A stretch of 64,000 nucleotides of DNA from Bacteroidota bacterium. GTDB lineage: Bacteria > Bacteroidota > Ignavibacteria > Ignavibacteriales > Melioribacteraceae. Below the pieces are notes generated by a model. That model did no database searches. It was not told the DNA's origin and worked only from the letters and a program-made list of their open reading frames with translations. The stretch spans positions 62,001 through 126,000 of the forward strand of contig JAHISV010000009.1 in the NCBI GenBank assembly GCA_018818065.1, read 5' to 3'. The position numbers and the translations under genes are program-made. Positions within the stretch are counted from its first letter, which is position 1; each line of letters begins with the position of its first letter. Below are positions 41,938-52,186 of this stretch, one piece after another.

Positions 41938-44900
41938 TTAACTTGTTGAAAGCTTCGGCAGGCTAAATTCAAATGTACTCCCTTCTCCTTCTTCACTCTT
42001 AGCCCAAATCTTTCCGCCACTTTTTTCCACAAATTCTTTGCATAATATAAGCCCCAGACCACTCCCCTTTTCGCGGTTAGTACCCGGTCTTGTTTTCATT
42101 TTATCAATTTTAAAAAGATCCGTAATTTCTTCATCACTTAAGCCAATACCCTTATCAATAATTGAGAAAATAACAGCATCTTCTTTTTCACTAACTTTAA
42201 TTTTTACAGGATCACCCATAAAGCTGAACTTAATTGCGTTCGTTAACAAATTTGAAATTACTGAAGTAAGAATGTTTTTATCGGCTGAAACAATTAAATT
42301 GTCGGGGATAAAACTTTGCAGCTCAATTCCCTTTTTATGAGAAATATGAGTGTGCAATCGGATAATGCTGGTGACAAATTCCTTAATCTCAAACTCTTCC
42401 GGTACAATCTCCATTATTCCTTGTTGTGTCTTTGACCATTGAAGTAAATTTTCTAATAACTCGTAGGTGCTTTTTGAGGAAACGGCTATATCTCGTATAA
42501 GAATTTCCCTGTCCTTTTCATTTAGTTGATCCCCCTCATTCAATAGCAGGTCACTACTTCCAATCAGGGATGAAAAGGGATTTTTGAGGTCATGCGAAAT
42601 AATGGAAAAGAATTTATCCTTTGTAGCATTAATTTCTCTTAGTTCCATTGTCCGTTCATTTACAACAGCCTCAAGAACTTCAGCACGTTTCCTTAACCTT
42701 TTTGTTCTTAATTTATGCATGACCAAAACAGATAGAAGTATAAGAAATGCTAAACTCAGTCTGAAAATAATAGTCCCCCAAAATGGAGGGTAGACATCAA
42801 TAAACATTCTTGCCGGAACATTGCTCCATACCGAGTGCGAGTTACTTCCACGCACCATAAAAAGATACTCGCCGGGCGCCAGCTTATTATATGATACCCG
42901 ATTTATATTCCCGATATGAATCCAATCTTCATCAATACCTTCCATTTTATACTCATACATATTTAATTCTGGAGCACCAAAATGTAACGAAGCATATTCA
43001 ATGGTTAAAGTAGATTGATCATAATTAAGAAAAAGCGAATCCGGCTCTATAGAAATGAAATTATTACCAGTCAGTTTGCCATTTAATCCTTGTGCGTTCA
43101 GATCATCATTTGTATGAATCAGGACCTCAGAGATAATTACCCTGGGTTGAAAATCCTCCATCGTGATATCATCGGGATTGAAGTATGTAACACCGCCAAT
43201 TCCTGCGAAATATAATGTCCCATTTTCGTCGATAATTGTTCCAGGATTGAATTCATTTTCAGGCAACCCATCCTGGATTTTAAAAATTTTAAATGTCTTA
43301 TCACTTCTGTTATAAAAGGTTAACCCGTTATTTGTACCCAACCAAATATTGCTGCTCTGGTCTTCCCGTATACTCACAACAAGATTATCTGATAAACCGT
43401 CTTTTACGGTTAAGTGAACAAGGGAATCATTCTTACTGTCAAAAATATAAACACCATGTTCTGTCCCCATCCAAAGAAGTTTTTTTGAGTCGTGTAGCAA
43501 ATAATAAATGCCCGGAAATTCTTCCTTTTCTTTTGGTTTTTGAAAATATCTTATGAACTTATCAGCGGAGATGTCATACTTACACAATCCCTTCATGGTT
43601 CCAATCCAGAGCTCACCATTATAATATTCAAGACTGATGATGTCATCCGAAAGTAATGAATTCGCATCACTGCTTGAAAAATAGTTTGTAAAGTCACCTG
43701 ATTTTATATTGTATTTAGAAAGTCCGGAAAAAGTACCCACCCAAATATTACCAATATCATCTGCTTCTAACGAAATAACTATATCACTGGAGAGACTGTT
43801 TTTATTTGTTGAATCACTTTCAAATCTTATAAAACCATTACTATTTCTAATTTTCTTAGCTAACCCGTAATTTGTACCAAACCATATGTCTCCATATATA
43901 TCCTCAGTTATATCAGCAATGTAGTTATCATTTATTGAAGAGTTATCCTTGTTGTTATACTTGAATTGTGAATATTTCCCTGTTTTAAGATCCAACTTAT
44001 TTATTCCGGCATTCGAAGTTCCAAACCAGATGATATCCCCTTTTTTATGAAGAGCAAAAATATTATTAGTCGAAAGAGAATTCTTGGATTTAGAATCAAC
44101 GCGGTAACTCCTAAAGTCTTTACGCATTGTTTCAATTTTATTCAATCCCGTTTCCCTTGTTCCAATCCACACTATCCCTGTTTCGTCCACTTCGGCACTA
44201 AGCAATTCGTTTTGAGTAAGCCCAAAAGCATCGTCGACATTAAACTCATATATTTTTATATCCTCAGTATCAGTATCCATAAGTGCCAATCCATTTCTCG
44301 TGGTTGGCATCCAAAGTCTGTTCTTGCTATCAAGTTGCAGGTCATTAATCCAGATAGCCTTTACAGGATCACTATTGTACATGTAATGATAAATTTTACC
44401 AGTAAGACGATTTAACTTATTTAGTCCGTTTGTTGTAGCTATCCACATCAAGTCACCTGATTCACAAAAGGCAGCTATTTCTCTATAAGTCAGGTGATTT
44501 TGTAATAAATTATTAGCAGAATAATATTTTTCCAATTTTCTGTCAGCATTTAAAACATATGCCCCGGCGCCCGTTCCTACCCATAGATTATTCCCGCTGT
44601 CAATGTACAGAACCCAAACTTTGGATGAGTTATCATTGATTAAACTATCGGGTAGGAAATCATATTTGCTATAAGCACCCCTCTCCAGATCTAATTTGTA
44701 AAGACCAAACCCGGGGTGAGCTGCCCATAAAAAATTGTTGCTATTATCATAGACCAGTCCCAAAACATTATTTACATTGTAGTCTTTTCTATAACTTGAA
44801 TCTGGTTGATAAAGCCTAAATTCTTCTGTTTTCCTGTTTAAAGAAGCGATTCCGATATCTGTTGACACCCAAATATTATTAGCTGAGTCTACAGCTATCT

Positions 44901-45258
44901 GGTAAACATACGTAGAAGGAATACTTGTTTTGTCATTCAGTTTGGTTTGAAAAATTTTGAATTCTCTTCCATCATATTTGTTTAATCCGTAATCAGTCGC
45001 AATCCATAAAAGACCGGATTTATCCTGCTGAATATCATTTATAGTATTTTGCGAAAGCCCATTGGCTGTGGAAAATGATTTTACGTGCAAATTGCCAGGT
45101 AATTTACCTTGTGAGTAAACCACTAAATTCAGGCAAATTATTATGTATAAAATGGATCTGATGATAACCTCAAAATCAGTGTATTTAGCAGTACCGATAT
45201 AATAACGTAACTTTCTAAATAATAATTTCAGAAAGGGATAATACTTTCTGTAAGACAA
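41938..45258 (-). CDS. Histidine kinase with periplasmic beta-propeller and Y_Y_Y sensor
   Basis: 1106 residues. After a signal/membrane segment (IIRSILYIIICLNLVVYS, about 33-50) come two seven-bladed Reg_prop propellers, recognisable from repeats like GLSQNTINDIQQDKSGLLWI and GNIWVGTFSGLSKYN, then a Y_Y_Y domain (EYKMEGIDEDWIHIG ... GEYLFMVRGSN), a TM helix (about 805-825), HisKA with phospho-His889 (FSIISHDLKNPF) and a complete HATPase (NAIKFS, DKGIGL, GSGLGL). It ends there, without the receiver and AraC output of hybrid one-protein systems, so a separate response regulator must exist. Such sensors usually detect sugars or oligosaccharides. Some N-terminal residues may belong to the leader rather than the protein. 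Confidence 0.9.
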   Translation of the reverse strand: MSYRKYYPFLKLLFRKLRYYIGTAKYTDFEVIIRSILYIIICLNLVVYSQGKLPGNLHVKSFSTANGLSQNTINDIQQDKSGLLWIATDYGLNKYDGREFKIFQTKLNDKTSIPSTYVYQIAVDSANNIWVSTDIGIASLNRKTEEFRLYQPDSSYRKDYNVNNVLGLVYDNSNNFLWAAHPGFGLYKLDLERGAYSKYDFLPDSLINDNSSKVWVLYIDSGNNLWVGTGAGAYVLNADRKLEKYYSANNLLQNHLTYREIAAFCESGDLMWIATTNGLNKLNRLTGKIYHYMYNSDPVKAIWINDLQLDSKNRLWMPTTRNGLALMDTDTEDIKIYEFNVDDAFGLTQNELLSAEVDETGIVWIGTRETGLNKIETMRKDFRSYRVDSKSKNSLSTNNIFALHKKGDIIWFGTSNAGINKLDLKTGKYSQFKYNNKDNSSINDNYIADITEDIYGDIWFGTNYGLAKKIRNSNGFIRFESDSTNKNSLSSDIVISLEADDIGNIWVGTFSGLSKYNIKSGDFTNYFSSSDANSLLSDDIISLEYYNGELWIGTMKGLCKYDISADKFIRYFQKPKEKEEFPGIYYLLHDSKKLLWMGTEHGVYIFDSKNDSLVHLTVKDGLSDNLVVSIREDQSSNIWLGTNNGLTFYNRSDKTFKIFKIQDGLPENEFNPGTIIDENGTLYFAGIGGVTYFNPDDITMEDFQPRVIISEVLIHTNDDLNAQGLNGKLTGNNFISIEPDSLFLNYDQSTLTIEYASLHFGAPELNMYEYKMEGIDEDWIHIGNINRVSYNKLAPGEYLFMVRGSNSHSVWSNVPARMFIDVYPPFWGTIIFRLSLAFLILLSVLVMHKLRTKRLRKRAEVLEAVVNERTMELREINATKDKFFSIISHDLKNPFSSLIGSSDLLLNEGDQLNEKDREILIRDIAVSSKSTYELLENLLQWSKTQQGIMEIVPEEFEIKEFVTSIIRLHTHISHKKGIELQSFIPDNLIVSADKNILTSVISNLLTNAIKFSFMGDPVKIKVSEKEDAVIFSIIDKGIGLSDEEITDLFKIDKMKTRPGTNREKGSGLGLILCKEFVEKSGGKIWAKSEEGEGSTFEFSLPKLSTS

Positions 45259-45472
45259 TATGTCTGTTTAATTACTCAGACATCAATCGTTCATATTGCA
45301 TTTATAGAAAATTAATGCCTGATGAAATTATCTTCTCATATAATAGTCGAAAATGAACCATTATTATTGAGTAGGCTACACATAAATAATTATAAGAATG
45401 CTAGTTGTTTTTATTAAATGCCGATCAGGTGAATATTCAGGAAAGGAGATTCAATGAAAATATGATTATGTT

Positions 45473-46507
45473 TTGATACTTAATTTAATAGATCAATTGA
45501 AAATAAAACACGTTAACATACCGATATTTATTCCGGAATTGGCTTGCCCGCATCAATGCATTTTTTGTAATCAAAAAAAAATCTCGGGGGCAGTCTCAAG
45601 CCCCAGTCCGGTTGAAGTAGTTAAGACCATTGAGGAACACTTAGCTACTATTAATCCTAATAACAGTAATGTTGAAATAGCTTTCTTTGGTGGAAATTTT
45701 ACCGGACTTAAAAAAGAAGAACAGATTGAATATTTAATAATAGCTCATAAGTATATTCAGGAAGGAGTAGTCGACTCTGTCAGACTCTCAACCCGACCCG
45801 ATTATATTAGTAACGACATATTGCGTTTGCTTTCACAATACAAAGTTAAAACAATTGAACTTGGCGCACAGTCTATGCATGATGAGGTTTTACAAAGATC
45901 AGGCCGCGGACATACAGTGGAACAAACTATTGTCGCCTCTAAAATGATAAAAGACTGGGGATTCGATTTGGGTTTACAAATGATGATAGGCTTGCCTGGG
46001 GATACCATGGAAAAGTCTATTACTACTGCCGAACAAATAATTACTCTGGGAGCAACGAACACAAGAATTTATCCAACATTGGTTATTAAGGATACCAAAT
46101 TAGAGGAGTTGCATTCAGAGCAGAAATTTAGTCCCCTAACACTTGATGAATCCGTCAGGTGGACAAGCGAAGTTTACAAGATATTTGAGAGTGGTGGGGT
46201 TAAAATTCTTCGCGTTGGTCTGCACCCTAGCGAAGGGTTGCTGCATGGCGGCGAATTGATTGCCGGACCCTTTCATCAATCATACCGGGAGCTTGTGCTA
46301 ACAGAACTTTGGCATGAAGAATTAAAACATCTGGCGCAAAACAATACTTCTGAAAGGATATGCATATTCGTAAATCCCTACCAACTGAACTATGCTGTTG
46401 GGTACCATGGAAAAAACAGGGATATGTTACTGAATAAATTTAGGTCTGTTAAATTTATCCCTGATGCTAAACTTATAAAAAGAGAATTCAATGTTAGCTA
46501 TAGTTGA
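45473..46507 (+). CDS. Radical SAM protein related to the ELP3/COG1243 group
   Basis: 344 residues with the [4Fe-4S]/SAM motif C25-PHQ-C29-IF-C32, then FFGGNFTGLKKEEQ, RLSTRPDYI, TIELGAQSMHDEVLQRSGRG and MIGLPGDTMEKS, all typical of the ELP3/HemN-like radical SAM branch. It lacks the acetyltransferase domain of true Elp3. The reaction is unknown. The reading frame opens with TTG at 45473. The best ribosome site (GGAAAGGAG, 45440-45448) instead serves ATG at 45454, which reads only three codons before TGA; short upstream frames at 45462 and 45468 also stop near 45476. The start is therefore uncertain. It overlaps the next gene by 17 bp. Confidence 0.88.
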   Translation: MILNLIDQLKIKHVNIPIFIPELACPHQCIFCNQKKISGAVSSPSPVEVVKTIEEHLATINPNNSNVEIAFFGGNFTGLKKEEQIEYLIIAHKYIQEGVVDSVRLSTRPDYISNDILRLLSQYKVKTIELGAQSMHDEVLQRSGRGHTVEQTIVASKMIKDWGFDLGLQMMIGLPGDTMEKSITTAEQIITLGATNTRIYPTLVIKDTKLEELHSEQKFSPLTLDESVRWTSEVYKIFESGGVKILRVGLHPSEGLLHGGELIAGPFHQSYRELVLTELWHEELKHLAQNNTSERICIFVNPYQLNYAVGYHGKNRDMLLNKFRSVKFIPDAKLIKREFNVSYS

Positions 46508-47183
46508 TAATCGAATTCCAAATGAAGCTAAAATTAAGCTCTCAGCATATGCTGATATTATTGAACTTGAAACCGAAGGAGTGACATTTGATTACCTTTC
46601 CGGTCATCCTGATGTTTTCTTCTGTAGAATTAATAACACTCTGGTATATTCCCCTAACACGCCAAGATTAATTCTTGAACAGTTGAAAGAGTTTGGTATT
46701 ACACTTCTGGAAGGTATCTTGCCTGTTGAGAATAGGTATCCCGGCTGTGCTCGTTATAACGCCGTCGTTACTGAAGATACATTAATACACAATTCCAAAG
46801 TAACAGATAAAGTAATTCTGGATTCCTGCAAAGACTTTAGTTTTTTTAATGTAAAACAGGGACTTACACGCTGCAGCCTTCTGGCAATATCATCAGAGCA
46901 TTTCATTACCTCCGATGCGGGTATTCATAAAACTTTGGTAGCCAGTGGAAAAGTTACCTTATTAATTTCTGATAAGGATATAATACTAAACGGTTTACCG
47001 AATGGTTTATTCGGCGGGACTTGCGGATTGATGGATGGGAAACTCTTCCTGATTGGAAGTCTAAGACACTATTCCGACTCTGAGAAATTGAAACCGTATC
47101 TTGATAAACTGAATGTAGAAATTATTGAATTATATGATGGGCCATTGTTCGATGGAGGGAGTATTCTATTTTTACCCTTTTAG
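46491..47183 (+). CDS. DUF6873-family protein (GME fold)
   Basis: 230 residues. LAIVDNRIPNEAKIKLSAY, VYSPNTPRLILEQLKEFGI, YPGCARYNAVVTEDTLIHN and the final YDGPLFDGGSILFLPF match the DUF6873 family, placed in the guanidine-modifying-enzyme superfold. No function is known. The start codon lies inside the radical SAM gene, so the two are translationally coupled, which suggests a shared pathway, perhaps modification of a small molecule or RNA. A conserved Cys in DSCKDFSFF and the final Gly-Gly-Ser fit GME-like active sites, but this is not certain. Confidence 0.65.
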   Translation: MLAIVDNRIPNEAKIKLSAYADIIELETEGVTFDYLSGHPDVFFCRINNTLVYSPNTPRLILEQLKEFGITLLEGILPVENRYPGCARYNAVVTEDTLIHNSKVTDKVILDSCKDFSFFNVKQGLTRCSLLAISSEHFITSDAGIHKTLVASGKVTLLISDKDIILNGLPNGLFGGTCGLMDGKLFLIGSLRHYSDSEKLKPYLDKLNVEIIELYDGPLFDGGSILFLPF

Positions 47184-47201
47184 CTGTCTTTAAAATAAAT
47201 T

Positions 47202-47225
47202 GGACTCACCGTTAAAGATGAGTCC
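47202..47225. terminator. Weak bidirectional hairpin between convergent genes
   Basis: Stem GGACTCA (47202-47208) with TGAGTCC (47219-47225), 10-nt loop. It lies between the stops of the DUF6873 gene (plus) and the S9 peptidase (minus); a T-rich tract follows on the minus side only. Confidence 0.5.
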
Positions 47226-47257
47226 GACAACCATTATTATTTCGTTTTACTTTTTAA

Positions 47258-49996
47258 TTATTTCCCCTTATAAGGAACACCTTTCTCAATCCAGTCAGGA
47301 GCCGGCGCTCCCTTTAGGTGATAGTCCATATACTCTTTCATCTTGATGGTATAATCAAGTCTGTTTGGATATTTTTTCAAATGATGAGGTTCCCCCTCAT
47401 ACTGTAAAAATATGCAGTCTTTACCAAGTCTGCGCATAGCCAGATAAAGCTCTATACTTTGTTCCCATGGAACTGCTCCATCAATATCACCATGTTGAAT
47501 TAGAAGAGGAGTATGAATTTTTTCGGCAAAGAAAATTGGAGAGTTCTCTATATATCTTTCGGGATATTCAAATAAACTCCCTCCAATTCTGCTTTGAGAT
47601 TTTTCATATTGGAATTGTCTGGCCAAACCGGATTCCAGTCTGATTCCACTGTAAGCGCTCGTCATGTTTGATACCGGCGCTCCGGCAATTGCGCATTTAA
47701 AAATATTCGTCTGTGTAATTATAAACGCTGTCTGGTATCCGCCCCATGAATGACCATGAATACCGATTGCCTTTGGATCGGCGATTCCCAATTCTATTAA
47801 TTTCTGTACACCGGGTACGAGGGATTTGGTTGCGGAATAACCGGGGCGTCCGATTTCAAATCTTATATCCGGATAAAACACAACATAATCATCCCCAAGA
47901 AAAACCGGAATTTTAGGACGATGATTTATTACAATTTCAGGGAAGCTATACATTTCAGGTGTCATGAATCTATAGAAGTATATAAATACCGGGTATTTTT
48001 TCGCGGGGTCGAAGTTATCAGGTTTTATGACTAATCCCTGTATCGGGACTCCATCAATATTTAGCCATTCTATCAATTCCGGCGTTCCCCATTTAAATTC
48101 TTCGAATTGTTTTCCCAGATCTGTTAATTTTTTCGGATCAGAAAATGAAGCTTCCGCCATCCACAAATCCGGATATTCTCTAAAGCTTTCACGGGTAAAA
48201 AGATATTTATTTCCGTATTTCGATCTATCACGGAAAGAATACTGCTTCTCACCGTCCAATATTTTATTTATTCCTTTACTACTTACAGGAGCAGAATAGA
48301 TGGCGGTGTACTTTTCCAAATCACTATATGCGGTTAATAAAAGTGTTTCATTTTTTTTAAAGAATTCCTTTTCTTTATCAAGATTTACAATCCTCAGCAT
48401 AAGTCCATTCTTTCTGCCCAATCCTGCTGTGTGATTTTCTCCTTTTCCTGTCTCGGTATTAAATTTCCAGATATCAAACTTGTCATAAATAAATAAATTA
48501 TTATCATTCTCTGTCCATCCTCCAATTCCATAACTCCCGGCTTCAATCGGGTAGTCATGATCTTCATCAGAAAATTGAACCGGCAGGTTTTTAGTGAGGT
48601 TTATTGTTTTAGTGCTGGAAATGTTATACAAATACCAATGATCGTTTTTATAATAAACTAAGTATCTACCCTGGGGTGATAAATATCCGTTCTCTCTAAC
48701 CTTTTCCGCTGTCTTGGTTTTTTCACCCGTATTTATGTTTATTATATAATTATCATAATACATATCATCCCATGTAGCTGACCATAAATATGGGAGCTCA
48801 CTGGTAGCCGCGACAAAATTTTTGTTGTTAGAATACTTTATGTGAGGGACATCAGTATCTGCAAGCCGGACTAACTTTTTATCATTAACATGATATACTG
48901 CTGCGTATGTCTGATCTTTAACCTCTTTCCAGTCAAAAACTTCATTCGTTTTTATTTTAGGATCCTGCCAATGCCAAACGTTTAATTCTTTTTTTGCGAG
49001 GATATTATCAAAATCATAAATATCTTTTTCCGAAGTATCCTTTTCTGCAATAACTTCTTTTTGTTTATAACCGAAGAAGAGCTTATCTCCTTCCTTCGTC
49101 CATTGCAATTTATTCTTCGCAGGTATCATCCAGCCTTCAGCAGCCTTTTCTGAAGAGGCTGCTAATAATGGTTTTTTATCCCAAATAAATAATTCTGCTT
49201 CACCGGCTTTGCCTTCCTCATCAAAAATGGATTTCAAATAGGCGAGCTTCCCATCTTTTTGCCAGGTAAGATTTGTGAAATTTCCGTTTTTAGCAGAATC
49301 AATATTTACTTCAGTGTTATTCCTTAAATCGAATAACTTAAGAGAATTCTGTTCTCCGGATGTATCCGCGATAAATAACGCCAAGTAGTTCGATAGCGAG
49401 TCAAAAGCGAATGAAGAAACCCATTCGATTTTAAACTGATCATTGTTTTTTAAATTTACCAGACTCAGATTGGAGCCAAAATTCCCATTTTTTGATTTTG
49501 TTTTCTTCCCATCAGAAGTATCCACCTCAGCATAGAAATGAGCCGCAAGCCAATTCGAGTTTTCGGAAAACGAGTATTCCTTAACCTTGAGAAGAGTATC
49601 AACTATGCCCGTACTTAAATTCAGGTACAATAAATCATTTTTAAGTTTCGCATCTTCTTTAGCGGCTTCCCTTTTAATAAACTCAGGGATAAGAGCTGTT
49701 GATGCCCATTTTTCATCATGAGAAATTGCTGGTTTACTGCCTCGCTCAAAAATATATTCAACGTCACCATCCGCTGATTTTATAACAGCTTCGCCGTCAC
49801 CTCTATCCGGATTGGATTCATACGTTATCCAGTTTCCCTTAAAGGAAATAGTTGGATTCTTTATCTGATGGAATTTCATAATATCAGTAAAAGTAACAGG
49901 CTTTTTCTGAGCAGAGATAATAGAGAATGAGATGAGCAATAGTATTGTCGGGTAAATAAATCTTGAAGTATATTTTTTCACAGTGCTTCCCTTCAA
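47258..49996 (-). CDS. S9-family serine peptidase (prolyl oligopeptidase type), exported
   Basis: 912 residues: a signal peptide (YPTILLLISFSIISA), a long N-terminal propeller region (to about 640) and a C-terminal alpha/beta-hydrolase domain. The triad is Ser750 in GHSWGGYQ, Asp839 in GDIDGAVPW and His871/872 in EGEPHHLKK. Such peptidases cut small peptides after proline or alanine in the periplasm. It sits 87 bp downstream of a three-gene glycosidase operon on the same strand and may share its transcript. ATG follows GGGAAGC. Confidence 0.93.
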   Translation of the reverse strand: MKGSTVKKYTSRFIYPTILLLISFSIISAQKKPVTFTDIMKFHQIKNPTISFKGNWITYESNPDRGDGEAVIKSADGDVEYIFERGSKPAISHDEKWASTALIPEFIKREAAKEDAKLKNDLLYLNLSTGIVDTLLKVKEYSFSENSNWLAAHFYAEVDTSDGKKTKSKNGNFGSNLSLVNLKNNDQFKIEWVSSFAFDSLSNYLALFIADTSGEQNSLKLFDLRNNTEVNIDSAKNGNFTNLTWQKDGKLAYLKSIFDEEGKAGEAELFIWDKKPLLAASSEKAAEGWMIPAKNKLQWTKEGDKLFFGYKQKEVIAEKDTSEKDIYDFDNILAKKELNVWHWQDPKIKTNEVFDWKEVKDQTYAAVYHVNDKKLVRLADTDVPHIKYSNNKNFVAATSELPYLWSATWDDMYYDNYIININTGEKTKTAEKVRENGYLSPQGRYLVYYKNDHWYLYNISSTKTINLTKNLPVQFSDEDHDYPIEAGSYGIGGWTENDNNLFIYDKFDIWKFNTETGKGENHTAGLGRKNGLMLRIVNLDKEKEFFKKNETLLLTAYSDLEKYTAIYSAPVSSKGINKILDGEKQYSFRDRSKYGNKYLFTRESFREYPDLWMAEASFSDPKKLTDLGKQFEEFKWGTPELIEWLNIDGVPIQGLVIKPDNFDPAKKYPVFIYFYRFMTPEMYSFPEIVINHRPKIPVFLGDDYVVFYPDIRFEIGRPGYSATKSLVPGVQKLIELGIADPKAIGIHGHSWGGYQTAFIITQTNIFKCAIAGAPVSNMTSAYSGIRLESGLARQFQYEKSQSRIGGSLFEYPERYIENSPIFFAEKIHTPLLIQHGDIDGAVPWEQSIELYLAMRRLGKDCIFLQYEGEPHHLKKYPNRLDYTIKMKEYMDYHLKGAPAPDWIEKGVPYKGK

Positions 49997-50082
49997 TTAA
50001 AAGGATATTAAAAATTATTTATTAATGATATATATATCCTGCCGAATCATTTTGAGAAGATCGATCCATTGGCAATCTAGTT

Positions 50083-52170
50083 TTAATCTTCAGTAATCAT
50101 TATTGACTGTCCGCCACCCGGAGCTAAGCGTAATTCTAAAACTGTATCGGATGAAACCTTAACCGATTCAATTTCACAAACTTCAGGATTAATTTCATAG
50201 TGGCTATCTGCAGCATCTTTATAAATAACAGCTGTATATGATTTCTCCTTATCAAGGAAATCAAGAGAGAGTTCAAGCACTCTTTCATTCTCATCGGTAA
50301 TACTGCCAACAAACCAATCATTACCTCTTCTTCTTGAGATAGTCACATAGTCACCAATTGCTGCGTTATTAATAATAGTTTCATCCCAGTCAGTCGGAAC
50401 ATCACGGATAAATTGAAAAGCCGGGTGATCATAATTCTCAACAAGATCAGCCGCCATTTGAAGCGGACTATAGAGGACAACCATTAATGCCAACTGATTA
50501 GCAATTGTAGAATGAACACTAAAACCCTCTTTCGAATCAATAGAGATGTCAAAGATTCCGGGAGTGTAATCCATTGGTCCGCCAAGCATTCTTGTAAATG
50601 GCAGAATAGTTGTATGTTCCGGCAAATTGCCCGCACTCCATGCATTCCATTCCATTCCCTTGGCTCCCTCACGCGTCATCATGTTTGGATATGTCCTGCG
50701 CAATCCTGTATCTTTTATTGGCTCATGTGCATCAATCATAATATGATACTTGAGGGCTACTTCAAGAACTTTCTGGTAGTGCCTTACCATATACTGCCCG
50801 TGATGGCGCTCCCCAACCGGTCTGATAGCTCCTGCATAGCCGGTCTTAACAGCCCGTATACCAATGGAATTGTAGAATTTAAAAACATCTTCAACGCGCG
50901 AGTCGTAGTTTTCAACGTCCCCACCTGTTTCATTATGCCCTACAATCTCAACCCCTTTTTCTTTGGCATAATTGATTAATCCATGCAAATCATAGTCCTC
51001 ATAGGGCGTTACAAAATCAAAGAAGCCAGTTGTATCCGCACCCCAGTATTCCCATCCGGTATTCCATCCTTCAGCGAGTACACCTTTTATATTATTCTCA
51101 GCGGCAAAGTCAATGTATCGTTTAGCGTTCTCAGTCGTTGCGCCATGAGGCAAACCATCCTTGCCTGACCATGACCCTTCAATATATGTTCTTGCCCATG
51201 AACTCTTATCAATATGCATCTCCCACCAGATCCCAATATATTTTATTGGTTCTATCCAGGAGAAATCTCCCTCAACAACAGGTTCATTAAGATTAAGAAT
51301 TAAAGTTGATGTCAGCAAGTCAGCCGCCCTATCGGCTATTTGGATTGTCCTCCATGGTGTTTTAAATGGAGTGACGGCTTTAACTTTTGTCCCATCAGCC
51401 CATGGAACAAGGTCAGTCTCAAAATTATATTTATCCTTAACTACGAGTGTCATGTCAGCATAGTCAGTAAGATCAGCTTCATGTATACTGAAATATATTC
51501 CCTCTTCACTTTCTAAAGTGATGGGTGTATTAACGCTTTTGGGGTTAGAAACAAACCTGTCCCCGCGTGGTGAATACTCGGTTTTGCTAATATCAATTTC
51601 AGAAATTTTTGTCGTCTGGTAAGTATATTCATAACTATCATGATCCCCCGGAATCCACCAGCATTTATGATCACCAGTAAAATTAAACTCTGTTAGTTCA
51701 TCCATTATTTTGAAATTATTTAATTCTTCCTGTTCGGGGAATTCATACCGGAATCCGATGCCATCATCAAATGCCCTGAATATCACATTCAGTTTCCTAT
51801 TTGATTCGGCTTGAGTTAGCCCAATAACTATCTCGTTAAATTCATTTTGAATACTATTCCTCTCCCCCCACAGTGGTCCCCAATCTTCACTAAATGATCT
51901 TTTATTGGTTTCCGATATGACAAAGTTGTTTGCAAAATTAAACCCATCATCGATAACAAAACCTAATCTGGATTGCTGTATTACCATGTGATCTACATAG
52001 TGAATCTCGTAGGTTGGTTGACCTGTGTTAGTCAGTTGGAAGGAGACAATGATTTTCCCATTAGGCGATTTTACTTCAGAAGGGAAATTTTCTCCAAATA
52101 TCGTTAAGCTGGTTAATTGAATCAGTACTATAAAACTGAAACTTGCCCAAAAAATATTTCGATTTTTCAT
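50083..52170 (-). CDS. GH97 glycosidase, inverting (SusB-like) residue set
   Basis: 695 residues from ATG at 52170, which starts a signal peptide (MKNRNIFWASFSFIVLIQLT) with GGAAG upstream; the frame extends further 5' but without support. GH97 blocks are clear: GPLWGERNSIQNEFNE near 140, then AHEPIKDTGLRRTYPNMMTR with Glu483 and MLGGPMDYTPGIFD. Where retaining GH97 enzymes have a nucleophilic Asp, this one has Gly (AVKTGYAG), and Glu483 is at the position of the SusB base, so an inverting alpha-glucosidase is predicted. It is the last of three glycosidase genes. Enzyme location is the periplasm. Confidence 0.93.
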   Translation of the reverse strand: MKNRNIFWASFSFIVLIQLTSLTIFGENFPSEVKSPNGKIIVSFQLTNTGQPTYEIHYVDHMVIQQSRLGFVIDDGFNFANNFVISETNKRSFSEDWGPLWGERNSIQNEFNEIVIGLTQAESNRKLNVIFRAFDDGIGFRYEFPEQEELNNFKIMDELTEFNFTGDHKCWWIPGDHDSYEYTYQTTKISEIDISKTEYSPRGDRFVSNPKSVNTPITLESEEGIYFSIHEADLTDYADMTLVVKDKYNFETDLVPWADGTKVKAVTPFKTPWRTIQIADRAADLLTSTLILNLNEPVVEGDFSWIEPIKYIGIWWEMHIDKSSWARTYIEGSWSGKDGLPHGATTENAKRYIDFAAENNIKGVLAEGWNTGWEYWGADTTGFFDFVTPYEDYDLHGLINYAKEKGVEIVGHNETGGDVENYDSRVEDVFKFYNSIGIRAVKTGYAGAIRPVGERHHGQYMVRHYQKVLEVALKYHIMIDAHEPIKDTGLRRTYPNMMTREGAKGMEWNAWSAGNLPEHTTILPFTRMLGGPMDYTPGIFDISIDSKEGFSVHSTIANQLALMVVLYSPLQMAADLVENYDHPAFQFIRDVPTDWDETIINNAAIGDYVTISRRRGNDWFVGSITDENERVLELSLDFLDKEKSYTAVIYKDAADSHYEINPEVCEIESVKVSSDTVLELRLAPGGGQSIMITED

Positions 52171-52186
52171 GAATACACTTCCATTG

